The notes beneath the pieces were generated by a model. It saw only the letters and a list, made by a program, of their open reading frames with translations. It had not been told where the DNA came from and did no database searches. The position numbers were made by a program, and so were the translations under genes. From Corticium candelabrum (Eukaryota > Porifera > Homoscleromorpha > Homosclerophorida > Plakinidae): a stretch of 64,000 nt of DNA. Within the stretch, counting starts at the first letter, position 1. Every line of letters begins with the position of its first letter. This document shows, piece after piece, positions 11,859 to 24,231 of this stretch. Location of the stretch: NCBI RefSeq assembly GCF_963422355.1, contig NC_085105.1, forward strand, positions 4,417,651-4,481,650, written 5' to 3'.

Positions 11859-12930
11859 TCAATGAATTGGCTGGTTTTCAATGTTATTATCAATCAATAT
11901 CAACTGCTTAATATTGGTGTGTGACACGGTTCTGGCGTAGCGTTTGCACGCGTACTTTTGGCCAATTCGAGCTCTTTGGTGTAATGTTTCGGATGTGGAA
12001 TTGGTGCTCGTGCTATTCGAGAGGTTACTTCTTCTTCCAATTTGCGCGCTTGCTCCACCGGGTTGGCGAGTGTTTGGAGTTGCGTTTTCTGTTCTGGATC
12101 TGGCGCTTGTACCACTGCTATAATATTCCAAGCTATGTCTCGGCCCTCTCTCTGGAAGATACGTGTTGGTTGCATGTCTATGCATAGTTGATATATATGA
12201 ATGGGGCCACAGAGCTAATGGACCGAATTTCCATAGCCATGCATCGACACACGTTGCGAAATACTCTTCGCAAGCGTCCAGAATCTTGTATAGCCCGTTT
12301 GTGGCCCATACTACAAATCGGGTCCCTACACTTTTCGTAGGACAACACGTACACCGTTTACAATAGAGGGGCTGTGCCCTGAACGTCTATAGCCCAAGAT
12401 CTGGTATCTCTCTGGCTTTACTACAAGTGTCGATAGCTTTGTTGTAGTATATTGTAGAACGAACAATACTTGTTCTTGGACCTTCTAGAATTCTCTTTTG
12501 TGTTAGGCTTGTTCGTTTATGTATTTTGGCCATTTTTCCAATTCCTCTCTACGTTTCTGGTGTTCTATTTCAATTTTTTGTAGTTAGTGCGCGTGCAATT
12601 CCTGTGACTTCTGTCTAGTCTCCATTCGATCGATACCAATGCATCTTCGATTTCTTGCAATAGCCTCTCGCGCTGTATATTCGATAGGGTCTAGGTGTGT
12701 CTGTCGGTGCGTGCGGGATGTAGATTGAACAGAGATTTGTCAATCCCAATCGCGTGGCTCTTTTTCTCGCGCCAAATCCAAGATATGTAGGGAGTGGATG
12801 GTAGTAGTAGGTTTGGATCGGGTCCATTCGGATGGAGTTGCGTCGGTTTTTTGCTCGCAGCGAGGATCGTGTTGCACCTCGGCTTCTATGGTGTAGCAGC
12901 GGAGAGGCCGGATTTCGATGTTGTCTTTGA
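11859..12930 (-). mobile_element. Rep-like repeat, copy A (C-terminal portion, decayed)
   Basis: Positions 12308-12930 are clearly homologous to 51468-52085, so this is a dispersed repeat. Read on the minus strand with frame changes, it encodes KLQEIEDALVSIEWR, a charged helix (EIEHQKRREELEKWPKY), a Cys-rich segment CKRCTCCPTKSVGTRFVVW and KILDACEEYFATCVDAWLW. It ends with a Gln/Arg-rich tail (11900-12175). Copy B supplies the upstream coding part. Neither copy is intact. I do not recognise the family with certainty. Two short AT-rich hairpins (11784-11869) lie at its downstream border. Confidence 0.5.
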
Positions 12931-12934
12931 ATGA

Positions 12935-13154
12935 ATTAGTTTATTTTAGACATATATCTGTTGTGATGGCAATATCTCTTAAATATATATGAATGAATGA
13001 ATGAATCAGCATTGTGGCAAAACGTCAATTGGCCAGGAAACTGTTAGCCTGCCAGCTGGACGATTTTTTGGTTTTAGCTAAATCGTAGTAGGGGCTCTTG
13101 GCCCTGGTTCGTTTATTTTAGACATTTATCTGTTGTGATGGCAATATCTCTCAA

Positions 13155-13207
<53 letters not shown>

Positions 13208-13215
13208 TGAATGAA
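12935..13215. repeat. (TGAA)n-bounded tandem repeat unit next to a LINE end
   Basis: About 1.5 copies of a composite unit: a segment starting TTATTTTAGACAT and containing TGTTGTGATGGCAATATCTC, an AT run, (TGAA)n, then a unique core (13007-13110) beginning CAGCATTGTGGCAAAACG and ending GGCCCTGG. The same unit recurs at 17905-18430. Both sites lie at the 3' side of minus-strand LINE fragments, so it may be a LINE tail or a SINE with a (TTCA)n tail. Confidence 0.7.
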
Positions 13216-13240
13216 TGATATATTTCTGTCGCACCTAAAA

Positions 13241-13990
13241 AGATACAGTTCCCTCTTGGGGCAAACATAAAGACAACTAAGACATAAGACGTACAGCTAA
13301 CAGACTACAAAATACACCAGCTACAACAGACAGCACAAACTACAATATATCTACATCATTCCTACACGCAACTTTTTATCTACAGCTAATATAAATAGAC
13401 CTCTCACCAGATAATTAACCGACTGTCCTGCTCTTTGTAAATATTTAAGCTTCATATCCTTAGCCCTTGTCATAGCTTCTTGGAAACCATCCTTCAGCCT
13501 ATCATGAATGGATTCATGCTTCCTCGTCCCAAGCCCGCGTCTGACGCCCTTTTGAAATGCTTGATTGACCACATATGATACATCAGATCTATCATAATCC
13601 CAAAGATGAGAGCCAAATGCCAGTACCGAAAAAAGTTTCATGTCCACAATTTTTAACCATACTTTGTCAGATCTAGTACATACACCACCGATTTGTCCCA
13701 GAACCGCATTCACCGCTTCAAAGAATTTTCTAATTCTGGCCTCCACCATATGTCGAGGTTGTAGAAATGAATCCATACTAACGCCTAAATGCGATATGTT
13801 TGATATGAATGGAAGAATGCAACCATCAAGTGCAAACCGGGGGTCAAAAAATGAGATCCTCCGATTCCTGACGAACAAAGTTACAAAGATTTTATTGCTG
13901 TTCAATAGTAATCCCTTCTCAGTTGCAAATGGCGTACATATGTTGTACTTCCAAATGCTATCGTAAATACGCGTGTTGACCCCAACCTCA
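13241..13990 (-). mobile_element. LINE 3' end (RT thumb/C-terminal region)
   Basis: The minus-strand frame 13905-13351, extendable to about 13980, encodes the region after the RT active site: FATEKGLLLNSNK, ISHLGVSMDS, then HMVEARIRKFFEAVNAVLGQ and LKIVDMKLFSVLAFGSHLW. This is the layout of jockey/CR1/L2-type LINEs, where the YLGV-like motif is followed by a helical thumb. The palm motifs are missing. A TTCA-repeat tail follows on the 3' side (13201-13215 as TGAA on the plus strand). Confidence 0.7.
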
Positions 13991-13999
13991 AAAACTTTC

Positions 14000-15010
14000 T
14001 ACTGATATTTGCAGTATACATAGAAACTAATGCGCTGTCTAGAATTAGGAAACACCATTTTGTTAGTTAGCTACGAGCGTAAAAGAAGGACGCCACACTA
14101 AGTGTTGAATTGCTTCGCAAGAAGCTTACTCTGAATTGACTTCCGGTCTGTCTGTGGGTATGTATGTTTCATGTTTGTAAGCGTGTGTTATGCTGGGGGA
14201 GTTTGTTGAGCCAATCAGCAGTCCTTTTAGGACACCAACAATAGGTGACTTAACAATCCCGCGCATTATGACAGAAAAACCGAGATGTCATATATTCATT
14301 CTAGGGTCAAACCGTCGTCAAACTGAGAAGCGCAGAGTAAAATTCAGGTAATAGTTGTACGCGTCTGCTACTTTTTTTTTTACAAAGAATTGCAAAATAA
14401 ACGAATTCATAATTGTTCTTCAAGAAGCCAAGCGAAGGTCCCATGGGACCATACATGCATCGTTGCATGTGCACGACCAACATCCGCGACCTTCAAGAGA
14501 GCAATATGTTTAGAGGTACACTGTTCTAAAGTAGGACTGATGATGAACGAACGTCGTCTTACAAGAAAGATTCGTAGGAAACGTTGACGCTGCTTTCTTC
14601 TGGATCCGGTCGCTTCGTGTCGATCGCTTCACAGTATTTCCTATGCAGGTAGGAACGTACATCGATCTCTAGCTACGGACGAATTAATGGAACGAAAGAT
14701 GATAGCAACGGCTCAACGAAAGCATGATAATCGTGTCCACCTCAAGTGTTGCAAGAGCGCTACATGCAGAATCGAGAAATAACGTGCCCGCTTCGACAAG
14801 AGTTACGCAGCTACATGTCAAGCATGTGCATGTGATGAATTCGAAGTGTAGTGTGGGACATTGATGATATTTAGTTAATTATCTTTAATCACATCGACAA
14901 ACTCTGTGTTTTCAATATTATACATTCTAGCAACAATATAATGATTAATTAATGGTAATGACTATAAATAAACAAAAATTAATAAAATTTACGTTGATAT
15001 TCACAATACA
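14000..15010. other. No feature recognised
   Basis: I see no convincing gene or element here. Short open frames such as 14390-14587 lack domains. Confidence 0.4.
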
Positions 15011-15014
15011 CATA

Positions 15015-15170
<156 letters not shown>

Positions 15171-15463
15171 ACTACATGCACATACGCTTGTAGCTCTGAA
15201 GCGATTAGAACACAGCTTCATTTACTAGTACATCAGCTGATTGTACGTGTCGATATATGTGCAGATGCTGATCTACAACAGATAAGGCTTATACACTCAC
15301 TTTACGATGTTGCATGACATAATTGCTATTGCACTAAGCTACAACAAGTACTACACTTGTATTTTTTGTTTTAATGCTTATTAATTAATTGAACTTTGCT
15401 TTTGTGACGTTGAGCATTTTCGGCTGAAAAGTATGCAGGACATAAAGTCACGTGATTGCCTAA

Positions 15464-17321
15464 TTAGTCAACAAAGACAGCCAAAGTGTCTGCTTCTCCT
15501 ACATCACCTGCAATAGCAAAAAGTACGCACAAAAGTTGAACAGTCTCACAGTAACATATTAATTCCTATATGACATCCATACCCGTTGCCCAATTTGTAG
15601 CATTTGTAGCACGACTGTATTTGATTCCAAAATCACTGGGTGGATCCCAATTAGGACAACCAAATGAAAGCAGATTATGAGAGTAAAAGACGAGCCAGCC
15701 TGCGTCAGCCGAACAGCCTCCGTAGTTTTTATTGATAAACCAATAACGAGTGACATCTCCTTCGATTGAAAAGAAGTTGGTGGAACTTGTTTTCAAATCA
15801 GCGTATGGAGAGAAAGCAAGTCGTTCTTGGCTAAACCAATCAGTCTTGCTGCTCAGGTGGCCATCAAAAACCAGTCGAAGCACCTCGACTTCTACTGTGT
15901 ACAATACAACTACAACCTATACGTTAGATAAAAGAATAATATAATATGACTGATATCATGATCATCTTAGTTAAAAATATTGTTGCTATGTTTTGACCTC
16001 TTTGGGTCTATAATCTCTCCATTGGTCGACGATTCTGTTTTTATAGTGACCTTTGAAAACGTTGCTTGTGTTCAAGGCGTCCTCTTGCTTCTCATTGAGA
16101 ACTCCCTCATTAATCCACAGATCTGATAAGTTTCCTTGCACTCCACTGACGGCCTTATAGACCATTGTATAGCCTAAAACAATCCATGAGGTTTTCATCA
16201 GTAAACCACATACATGATACATGCAGATTTAATTATTTTTCATCAAAGAAATATATATTTGTTTGAATTCTTGATATCAACAAACCCACGTTTAGAGGTG
16301 TCGTATTATCTAGGTAGACAAAGAGTTCTGTCTATTATTTATTAGACTACTCACCTCCATTAGACATATCACAATAGACAGGAAAAGAGTTTTCAGAACC
16401 TAACAATAAAATAATTTATTAGTGCTTCATCTGATCACTCGATTGATTCTTGCCAATTTTACCAATGGGTTTGATGTAGTAAATACCATTGTTTACATCA
16501 CGTATATGACGGCAAGAACGAGCTGGTAATATAGCCTGACAAGACAACAACTCGCATAATTAGCAACGCATAGTAGGATTCACAAATCTTAAACAACTTG
16601 TTTATCTGTGATTAGAGATCAATAGAGCTAATAATCGATTAATGAATTTTGTGTGAACTTCTGTGGTAATAATATAATTGTTGTTTGTTTCGTTGACTAT
16701 AAAGCAAAATTTAATTTCGCTCCCGTTTACATAAATTGCTTCTAATATCTAGAGCTCAAAAATGTAAATTAGAGTTAAATTTTAAATATTTTAAAACAAT
16801 TTTGATTACATAAATTATTCTATTTAAAATAAGTGAGTGCCACGTCACCAAAATCATGAAATTGTCAATATCGTTAGATCTAGCTAAAAAGACTTCTGAT
16901 TGATGTCGTTACACGACCTGTAATATAAGTGCCATTCAAGAACCTCTGCCTTGTGACAAACAGATGAGAGGCCAAGTTAATTCAGCAATTACTTCAGACG
17001 ATTTTATTTGCTCTTTCTACTAACTATGTAATAAATATACAATTTCTTCAACAAACGTTAATTGAATGTCTATGACACTTGAGTATCTGCACTATGCTAT
17101 CTCTGCAGTGGCGTACGCAGAGTCACTCACGGAAGTATTGCTGAAGGCAGCATGTGCGTCAATTTTTATGACGTCATCAATTGTCTAATTAATTATTGGT
17201 ATAAACTAAGTGTTATTCTATTACTATCTTCTAAAACAGTGCAACAATGCAAAGTAAACACTAACACTTATATGTCTCACTATTTGATAGGCTATTATGA
17301 TCTACTATATAAAGCTCAAAT

Positions 17322-17381
<60 letters not shown>

Positions 17382-18151
17382 CGCGTTTGGGGGCCACGTC
17401 TTCTGTCCGTTCGCAACCGAAATCGGTACGCACACTCGGTACGCACAGAGGAAGGTTTGCGTAAAAAATTTAAAAAATTATGCACCGGGTCCCCTCTCGA
17501 GGGGTCGACCCCCGCGTAAAATTTCTCGATAACGCAAACGCTACACATTCCGGTTCATTCGAACACACGCCCACGCCAGTCCTGTGTAGACCGTATGCAT
17601 CGTCGTCCTTCGCAAAGCTTCGAGCGATCGAATATCTCTTGCCGACGAAACTTACTCTTCTATCGCTTGCGTTTCTCTCCAAATTCTGATTGCATTTGCA
17701 CCGAATCCAACCTACACGTTTTCTGCAGCAAGCGCTACACGGAGAGTGTGTCGATTTCGATCGAAACAAGCGCGAAAAGCAAGATTCGAATTCATTCAGT
17801 ATATCCGGGACCTCGCAACAAAGATTGCACGTGACGTGTCCACAGATCTATCCTTACACGACAGTATCTTGCCCGTACGAAGGACGGGCCATGTATACTA
17901 GTGATGAATAAATAAATGAATGAATGATGAATAAATGAAATATATCTGTTGTGATGGCAATATCTCTCAAATATATATGAATGAATGAATGAATGAATGA
18001 ATCCTCAGCATTGTGGGCAAAACATCAATTGGCCAGGAAACTGTTAGCCTGCCAGCTGGACGGTTTTTTGGGTTTAGCTAAATCGTAGTAGGGGCTCTTG
18101 GCCCTGGTTAGTTTATTCTAGGCATTTATCTGTTGTGATAGCAATATCTCT

Positions 18152-18221
<70 letters not shown>

Positions 18222-21200
18222 TGAATGAATGAATGAATGAAACAAGATCATCAGCATTGGGGGCAAAACGTCAATTGGCCAGGAAACTGTTAGCCTGCCA
18301 GCTGGACGATTTTTTGGTTTTAGCTAAATCGTAGTAGGGGCTCTTGGCCCTGGTTCGTTTATTTTAGACATTTATCTGTTGTGATGGCAATATCTCTCAA
18401 ATCTAAATGTATGAATGAACGAATGAAAGTTCAGGGCTGATACATAAGCGCACATACATACACACTATAGCTACACGTAGAACAATAACATACACAAAAA
18501 GACCAATACCACAGCATAATATCCTACATTCTATCATACCACCCCATCCCCTATAGTTAGTTTGTTCGTAGACCTTACTGCCCGCTTCAAAAAGCTAACT
18601 TTTGATTCGCGCATTTTCTCTACTCCTTCTCGAAACCAGTTTGGAAATCTGTCTCTGAGAGAGTCTTGATACTTTATTCCCACGTCTCTACAAATGCCCT
18701 TTCGTTAGGCCCTATTTACCGTTGTACATACCACCAACTTCTCGACGTTCCTTAGGTGACTTACAAATGTTAATATTGGGTACAATTGAGTATCCACTAT
18801 TTTTGTCCAGATTTTGTCTCTCCCGCAGACTTAACCAAGTCGAGCCACAACAGAGTTGACTGCTCCATAAAACTTTCTACATCTACCCTGTGCTGCTACC
18901 GTTTCTCGTGTCTTTGCACTCCCAGATGAGAAATCCTCTCCCTACTGGCCACAGACTTCTCTTTAAAGGAGAAACATTCATTGCCAAAAGTCTTCTACTA
19001 CTCTTTACAAATGTAATCGTATTACTCTTCTTCGAACTAAACATCAGACCATGATCATTGGCATACGTGTCACAGATATTCAACATCTGCTGCATACCAG
19101 ACACAGTCGAAGAGGTCAAGCAAATGTCATCAGCCTATATGCTATATATAGCTCCCATATACAAGTCAGCCATTTTTGTGCCATAGCCAGACTTTGCTAA
19201 TTGTCTGAGAAGGCCATCTATATTATAAATATATTGAAAGACCTGGTGACAAGACACTAACTCATTGTTGACTTCAAAACATATCTGTGAAACTTTATTT
19301 ATGGCCATACGACGAGGATTCCTCTTGACAGACGAGTCAACCACACCAGCACCCGACTGCTATTTTTACCATGGATTTCTTGCCGCACTCCTTCGTGTAG
19401 ACCTAATTAATAAATTTGACTACTAGATCATGCTGACAGAGACTTAATAAATTACTTCAGATATGAAGAAACACAAAAGGAAGCTCAATAGCGTAGAACA
19501 GAAGATTTTCACGAGCGGGGGGGGGGGGGGGGGGAAGCTGTACGTACCGTGTATGTCATCACAAGTAAGCAAGAACTACCTCGCTTGACAGACCGTAAAC
19601 AGATTTGCAAAAGTCACTGGTACAGAAAATTCAATTCCTACACTGCGCGAGAGGGGCCTTAGCTCCCCCAGTCCCCTGCTGTAAAACTGCGCTGGCTTTC
19701 AAGTATAAATCGATGCTTTTCTATGTGTTACGAGTTTGATATCCCAAATCAAAAACTTCCTGAAGGCATCACGAACTTGTCTCGAGACAAAGGCCTTTAT
19801 ATAATAAGGGTATTGCTAGTAATAGAGAAAAACCCCTGTGTACGCGCCACTGCCCGGTCAAAATCTTTTATGAATGTTTTACTAGAAGACGACGTAAATT
19901 TGTTAGTTAGCTGCATGTTTAGCATATTTCAACTCTAGATACTATAATCATTACCTGGCGTTGTTTACGTCAAATAATTGATTTAATTAACGCAGTCTTT
20001 CTACGGGATAACCAATTATAAAAGCAAAAATTAAGTACTAGATTTAAATACCTCTGTTGTTGTGTTGATATCTACGTTTAGTTGACCAATAGCTGCTGCC
20101 AAACCCTAAACAATAAAAGACATGTGACCGCCTCTATAACTAGAGTACAATTATCCTTAGATACAGAACTGTTTTGTTGGATTTGGAAAGCGTTTTCTTG
20201 CAATTCCATCGAGACATTCTGCGGCAATACACGATATCCAAATTGGGCAGGTCAATTGGATGCATAAATTTTGCATAAATCAACCTGTAGCTGAGCAGAT
20301 TGTTGGATTTCCGTTTGCAATTGCTCTTTCACAAGATCTAGTTCTTGCCTCACTTCCTAATACGAAAACAATAAGTTGCATATTAGAAGCAAAATAACAT
20401 ACAAACACGCAAACACAAACAAACAAATACACACGCAAATAGACAAACTAAAAAACCAAATATTTAAATCAGATGTGCTAACTTTTGAAGTGGTGTTGAA
20501 ACTCAGAACGTCGGATTGAAGCTCCAAAATCATTTCTCGCAATTCCACGTTCTCGTTCTATAGCATGCTCACTAGCACCAAAAATTACTATTCACAAGAG
20601 CTTGTCAACCTGCAACGACATTCTTTCTATCTTTTCACTCTGCAGCTCTTGTTTCGTATCACTGATTTCCAGTTTCATTGCCTGTGAATATAATTACTGG
20701 TAATTACTTGTTTACACTATACTTACACTGTTTTACCCAAAACACGACCACGTGAGAAATGAACCAAATTCAAGGTAGCAATATACTAAAATTTGTAGCT
20801 TTGCAAAGCATAGACCATTTACACATATGGCTTGAAAAGAGACATGCAGACAAAATCGAGTTCAAATATCCAATCTCGGACAGAATGCGCGCCACAAATA
20901 CTACCCTGTATACCTCAATTGTTCCATTTATAACCAACCGATTTCTTTGAAGTTCAGCAACAGATGCCATCAAAATCTAAAACAAAAGAGTTGCATACCA
21001 AAATGTTGCAAACTTACTTTTCTAGTCTAATTAAGTCATTTAATACTGATAGATTTTGTTGAAGTTGAACAGCGTTCTTCTGCAATTCCAGGGAATAGCT
21101 CTGAATATGGATAGAAATATGATATCGGACATTTGCTAAAAAAGTAAACAAGCGTTCTATGACCTTCAGCTGAGCAAATTGATTGCTTTCATTCTGTAGT

Positions 21201-21492
21201 TGACTTTTTACAAGTTCCAATTCTTTCCTTACTTCCTGTTGCCACAACAATGAGAAACAAACAATAAAGAGTCACACAGTTTTATTTCTAACTGTTGAAG
21301 TTTGGTTGTTGTCAGCTTGGTGCTGAATGACGAATTCTTGCAGTTGGTCGTTGGCGATCTTTACAGTTAGAATCAATTTATATCAAAAGCGTTGGGCTGC
21401 CAGTAATGCTGCCCGTCAACCTCCAGTTTCATTCTTTCTTGTTTTTCATGCTCCAATTCACCTCTCAGATCACTGACATCCGTTTCTATTGC
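15464..21492 (-). CDS. Coiled-coil protein with fibrinogen-like C-terminal domain (15 exons, 5' end not found)
   Basis: Exons in transcription order are 21492-21421, 21358-21293, 21235-21164, 21100-21047, 20976-20914, 20681-20610, 20557-20483, 20356-20285, 20218-20165, 20105-20052, 16535-16463, 16399-16355, 16173-15998, 15916-15583 and 15507-15464 (TAA). The first ten are each a multiple of 3 bp (54-75) and phase 0. They encode heptad-rich helix such as DLRGELEHEKQERMKLE and EVRQELDLVKEQLQTE; two 72-bp exons and two 54-bp exons are visibly duplicated. The last five form a secreted-type domain: CRHIRDVNNGIYYIKP, FPVYCDMSNGGYTMVYKAVSG, then FKGHYKNRIVDQW, FINKNYGGCSADAGWL and VGEADTLAVFVD. The first part resembles the start of fibrinogen-like domains; the whole matches a family I remember from marine invertebrates without a name. 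The 3.5-kb intron 16536-20051 holds a Helitron and a LINE fragment. The splice model is by eye; phases all close. Confidence 0.8.
17301..17901 (+). mobile_element. Non-autonomous Helitron, 601 bp, both ends intact
   Basis: The 5' end is TCTACTATATAAAG directly after a host A (17300). The 3' end is a perfect hairpin GCCCGTAC-GAA-GGACGGGC-type palindrome (about 17871-17889), then 8 nt, CTAG (17898-17901) and a host T. Insertion between A and T without target duplication, a TC start, a near-terminal hairpin and a CTRR end are the Helitron hallmarks. A (GT)n run (17323-17380) lies near the 5' end. The interior is related to 44530-45085 and its last 100 bp to 34714-34815 and 57760-57825. It encodes nothing. 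It lies in the large intron of the coiled-coil gene. The RepHel source could be the family decayed at 39.6-44.2 kb, but that is not shown. Confidence 0.85.
17905..18430. repeat. Tandem (TGAA)n/(AT)n composite repeat, about 2.5 units
   Basis: Units of TGTTGTGATGGCAATATCTC, AT run, (TGAA)n and the CAGCATTG...GGCCCTGG core occur in tandem (cores at about 18006-18117 and 18252-18357). The core is nearly identical to that at 13007-13110. The long AT run is at about 18156-18216. Confidence 0.75.
18435..19345 (-). mobile_element. LINE fragment (RT palm to 3' end, decayed)
   Basis: Minus-strand frames give KVSQICFEVNNELVSCHQV, a region with SGYGTKMADLYMGAIYS and, after a break, the segment following the active site: LTSSTVSGMQQMLNICDTYA, HGLMFSSKKSNTITFVK. 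The region 18430-18900 continues with many stops as a counterpart of the thumb region in the 13.3-kb copy. A TTCA-type tail lies at the 3' end (18405-18430). It is a separate, more decayed LINE copy inside the coiled-coil gene's long intron. Confidence 0.65.
19516..19533. repeat. Poly-G run
   Basis: An 18-base G homopolymer, prone to slippage and assembly error. It can form quadruplex structures. Confidence 0.9.
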
Positions 21493-22031
21493 CTGCAAAG
21501 AAAATACTTCTAGCTATAACCTAATTGCAGTACTCACTAATAGTAATTCACATCAAACGTAAACAATGTCGTTTGCTTCGCAATCCTGCGTTTAACAAGC
21601 ATTCAAATCAACAAGGCTATAACCAACCACAATACTTTAGGCATCGGAATTTTATTATTAATGATAGCTACAGAATCCTAACTAATTCATTGCTAAAAAT
21701 GTATTGAGAGTACTAGGAAAACGAGCCACAATCTTCACTAAATTTATTGATCTAATAGGTATAATTTGTCACTCGTTATTTTTTTAGCATTATTGGACAA
21801 GATAAGCTAATCAGAAAAATTCTGTTGTAACAGAGTTCGCCACATTTACGTCATGGCGACAATACAAACTGTAATCTGTATAGTGTCTTGCAAGTGTAAC
21901 AGTAATTATGAAGACAAAAGGTTAGGCTTGAATCAGAGACGGCAGATGTGGGCAACCCAATATTCAAAATTTAGAATTTTATCAGAAACTCAGCGACGAC
22001 TACTTTCGGTCAGTCTACAGTACGTAATTAA

Positions 22032-24227
22032 AGGGTAACTGACATGAAAAAATCAAAAATTATTTTATTGCATTTTTCGCTTTTTCTTAATGTTCTTATG
22101 CCCCCAAAATTAAAAGTTTAATTTTTGAAGCTACATTCGTGAAGATATCGAGACGTAAGCGTACCCGCCGTGACGTCACAAGAGGAACGGAAGTGGCTAG
22201 AGCGCAAGCCGGCAATAGAAAATGTATGACGAGATAGTACACCTCTGGTTGCCTGCTGGCTGCAGTAATGTGCTCAGAAAGAAAGCATGGCTTTGATTCG
22301 CTTCTCCAGTAATACCAATATGTCAAAGAAATGATCAGCGCGAGGAAACAAGCGAGAAATCGGTGGGATGGGCCAACCGCACGTTCAGACCCGTCTAGTG
22401 CGTATTCTCAGCCGGAATGTTTCGAATCGGAGGATAACGTTAGTGAGTCACTTACTGTGAGGCTTTGAGCTATTACCCAAGGTAAAAGGAGACTGATTAT
22501 GAAGCCTGAAGCATCAAGCTGCTCTGGTGATTTGTGTACTAGGAAGCCATTGAGAGGATTGCAACGTGACAATGTCAGAAAGTCAACAAATACAGAAGGG
22601 GAGAAAAGGCTGAAAGAAAGCGTGAGAAATGAAGAGTAAGTCATGTAGAAATCATCAACTCACAAGATTCCGTGTGCTGGAAGTGGGTTGGAGAGAACAT
22701 GAGTTGTACTGTCATCCATACTCACTAATTAATTGAATCATGAATTGATATCAGAAATCCAGATCTAACTGGCTTCTTCTCACCCTTTTCATTTTAAACA
22801 AACGAATATTTGAGAATTAGTCAATTACTGATGGTCAGAGCAAACAAGATTATGAAATCTCTCTTAATTACTTAAACCGACTCTAATTTACGAGGATGTT
22901 GGAAACTGCTGTAAAAGGATGGGTGGGAGAACTGTTGATAATTGATTACAATCTTCAGAAGTTTCAATCAACTCTCACAACCTACAAACAAAAATAACAC
23001 CATTCACTGGTAGCTCCAGTGACAATTATGTTTCACATGAAAAAACCTAACCATATAATTATTGATGGCTTTCTTTTACTTGAGATAATCTATAATGTCT
23101 CATAGTGCCTTCGGACGTTTAAATTGTGACCTCGAGCAATTTCCATTTTATACAAAGCAGTCAACAACAATCTGTAAAAGCAACATTACTTTATAAATAA
23201 CTTGATATTGTATTGCATGTGTGCTAGCATTTCTAAATAGCAAAGCTACTGCGTGAAGTACAACAGAAAATAGAAAGAGCCATTTTGCCAAGACGTTGTA
23301 AGTACATAGACAGTAATTCTAAACAACCAGAAACACACCACCACTACCAACAACAATAACAACAACAACAATAATTGGCATTGCAACCAACAGTAAGGAA
23401 CGGAAAAAAATGTGCACTCATATACCTGCGAATGCTACGTACTGGAGTACAGGACTAACACTAGGACACTGATCAGATTCTTCAGCATTGTCGACGTAAT
23501 CCACATCAACATCAAGAGAAGCTCATCTCTTCGGTTCAAACTTACTTTCACGCTCTAGCAGTTGGTAGAAAATAGTCACAAGCAATTCTATCGATCGTAG
23601 AATTTTACAGGACTTACGCTCCATTTCTTATTCGTTCTTTCAGCCTTTTCTCCTCTTCTAGATTTGTTAACTTTCTCACATTGTCACGTTGCAATGGCTT
23701 TGTCTAGTATAAATCGTCAGCGCAGCTTGCTGCTTCAGGCTTCAGTCTCCTTTTACCTTGGGGTAAAGTCCAAAGCCTCCTACTAACGTAATTCTCGGTT
23801 TCGAAACATTCCGGCTGAGAATACGCACTAGACGGGTCTGAACGTGTGGTTGGCCCATCCCACCGATTTCTCGCTTGTTTCACTCGCGTTGCCCATTACT
23901 TTCACATCTTGGCATTGCTGGAGAAGCGAATCAAAGCCGAACTTCCTTTCTGAGCGCATTGCTGCAGCCAGCAGACAACCAGACGTTTACGTAATTACTT
24001 TCTCGTAGGACTTTACCATTGCCAGCATGCGCTCTAGCCACTTCCGTTTCTCTTGTGATGTCACGGCGGGGTACGCCTACGAAACATCCGGAAGCAACTT
24101 TGCGCCTCGATATCTTCACGAATATAGCTTCAAAAATTAAACTTTTAATTTTTGGAGCATACGAACGTTAAGAACTAACAAAAAATGCAATAAAATAATT
24201 TTTTGATTTTTTCATGTCAGTTACCCT
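22032..24227. mobile_element. TTAA-flanked element with ~600-bp inverted arms and THAP-like remnants (Kolobok-like)
   Basis: TTAA lies on both sides (22028-22031 and 24228-24231). The termini are AGGGTAACTGACATG inward at each end. The left arm (22032 to about 22640) and the right arm (about 23620 to 24227) are long imperfect inverted copies around a 1-kb unique centre. Both arms carry the same decayed coding piece: RNRWDGPTARSDPSSAYSQ, PECFES/ET, and in the right arm GKRRLKPEA followed by LTNLEEEKRLKER. The CF...RLKPEA pattern resembles the end of a THAP zinc-binding domain, as found in Kolobok and P-type transposases. TTAA duplication plus an AGGG terminus favours Kolobok over piggyBac. No catalytic domain is visible, so it is non-autonomous. 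Confidence 0.75.
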
Positions 24228-24231
24228 TTAA

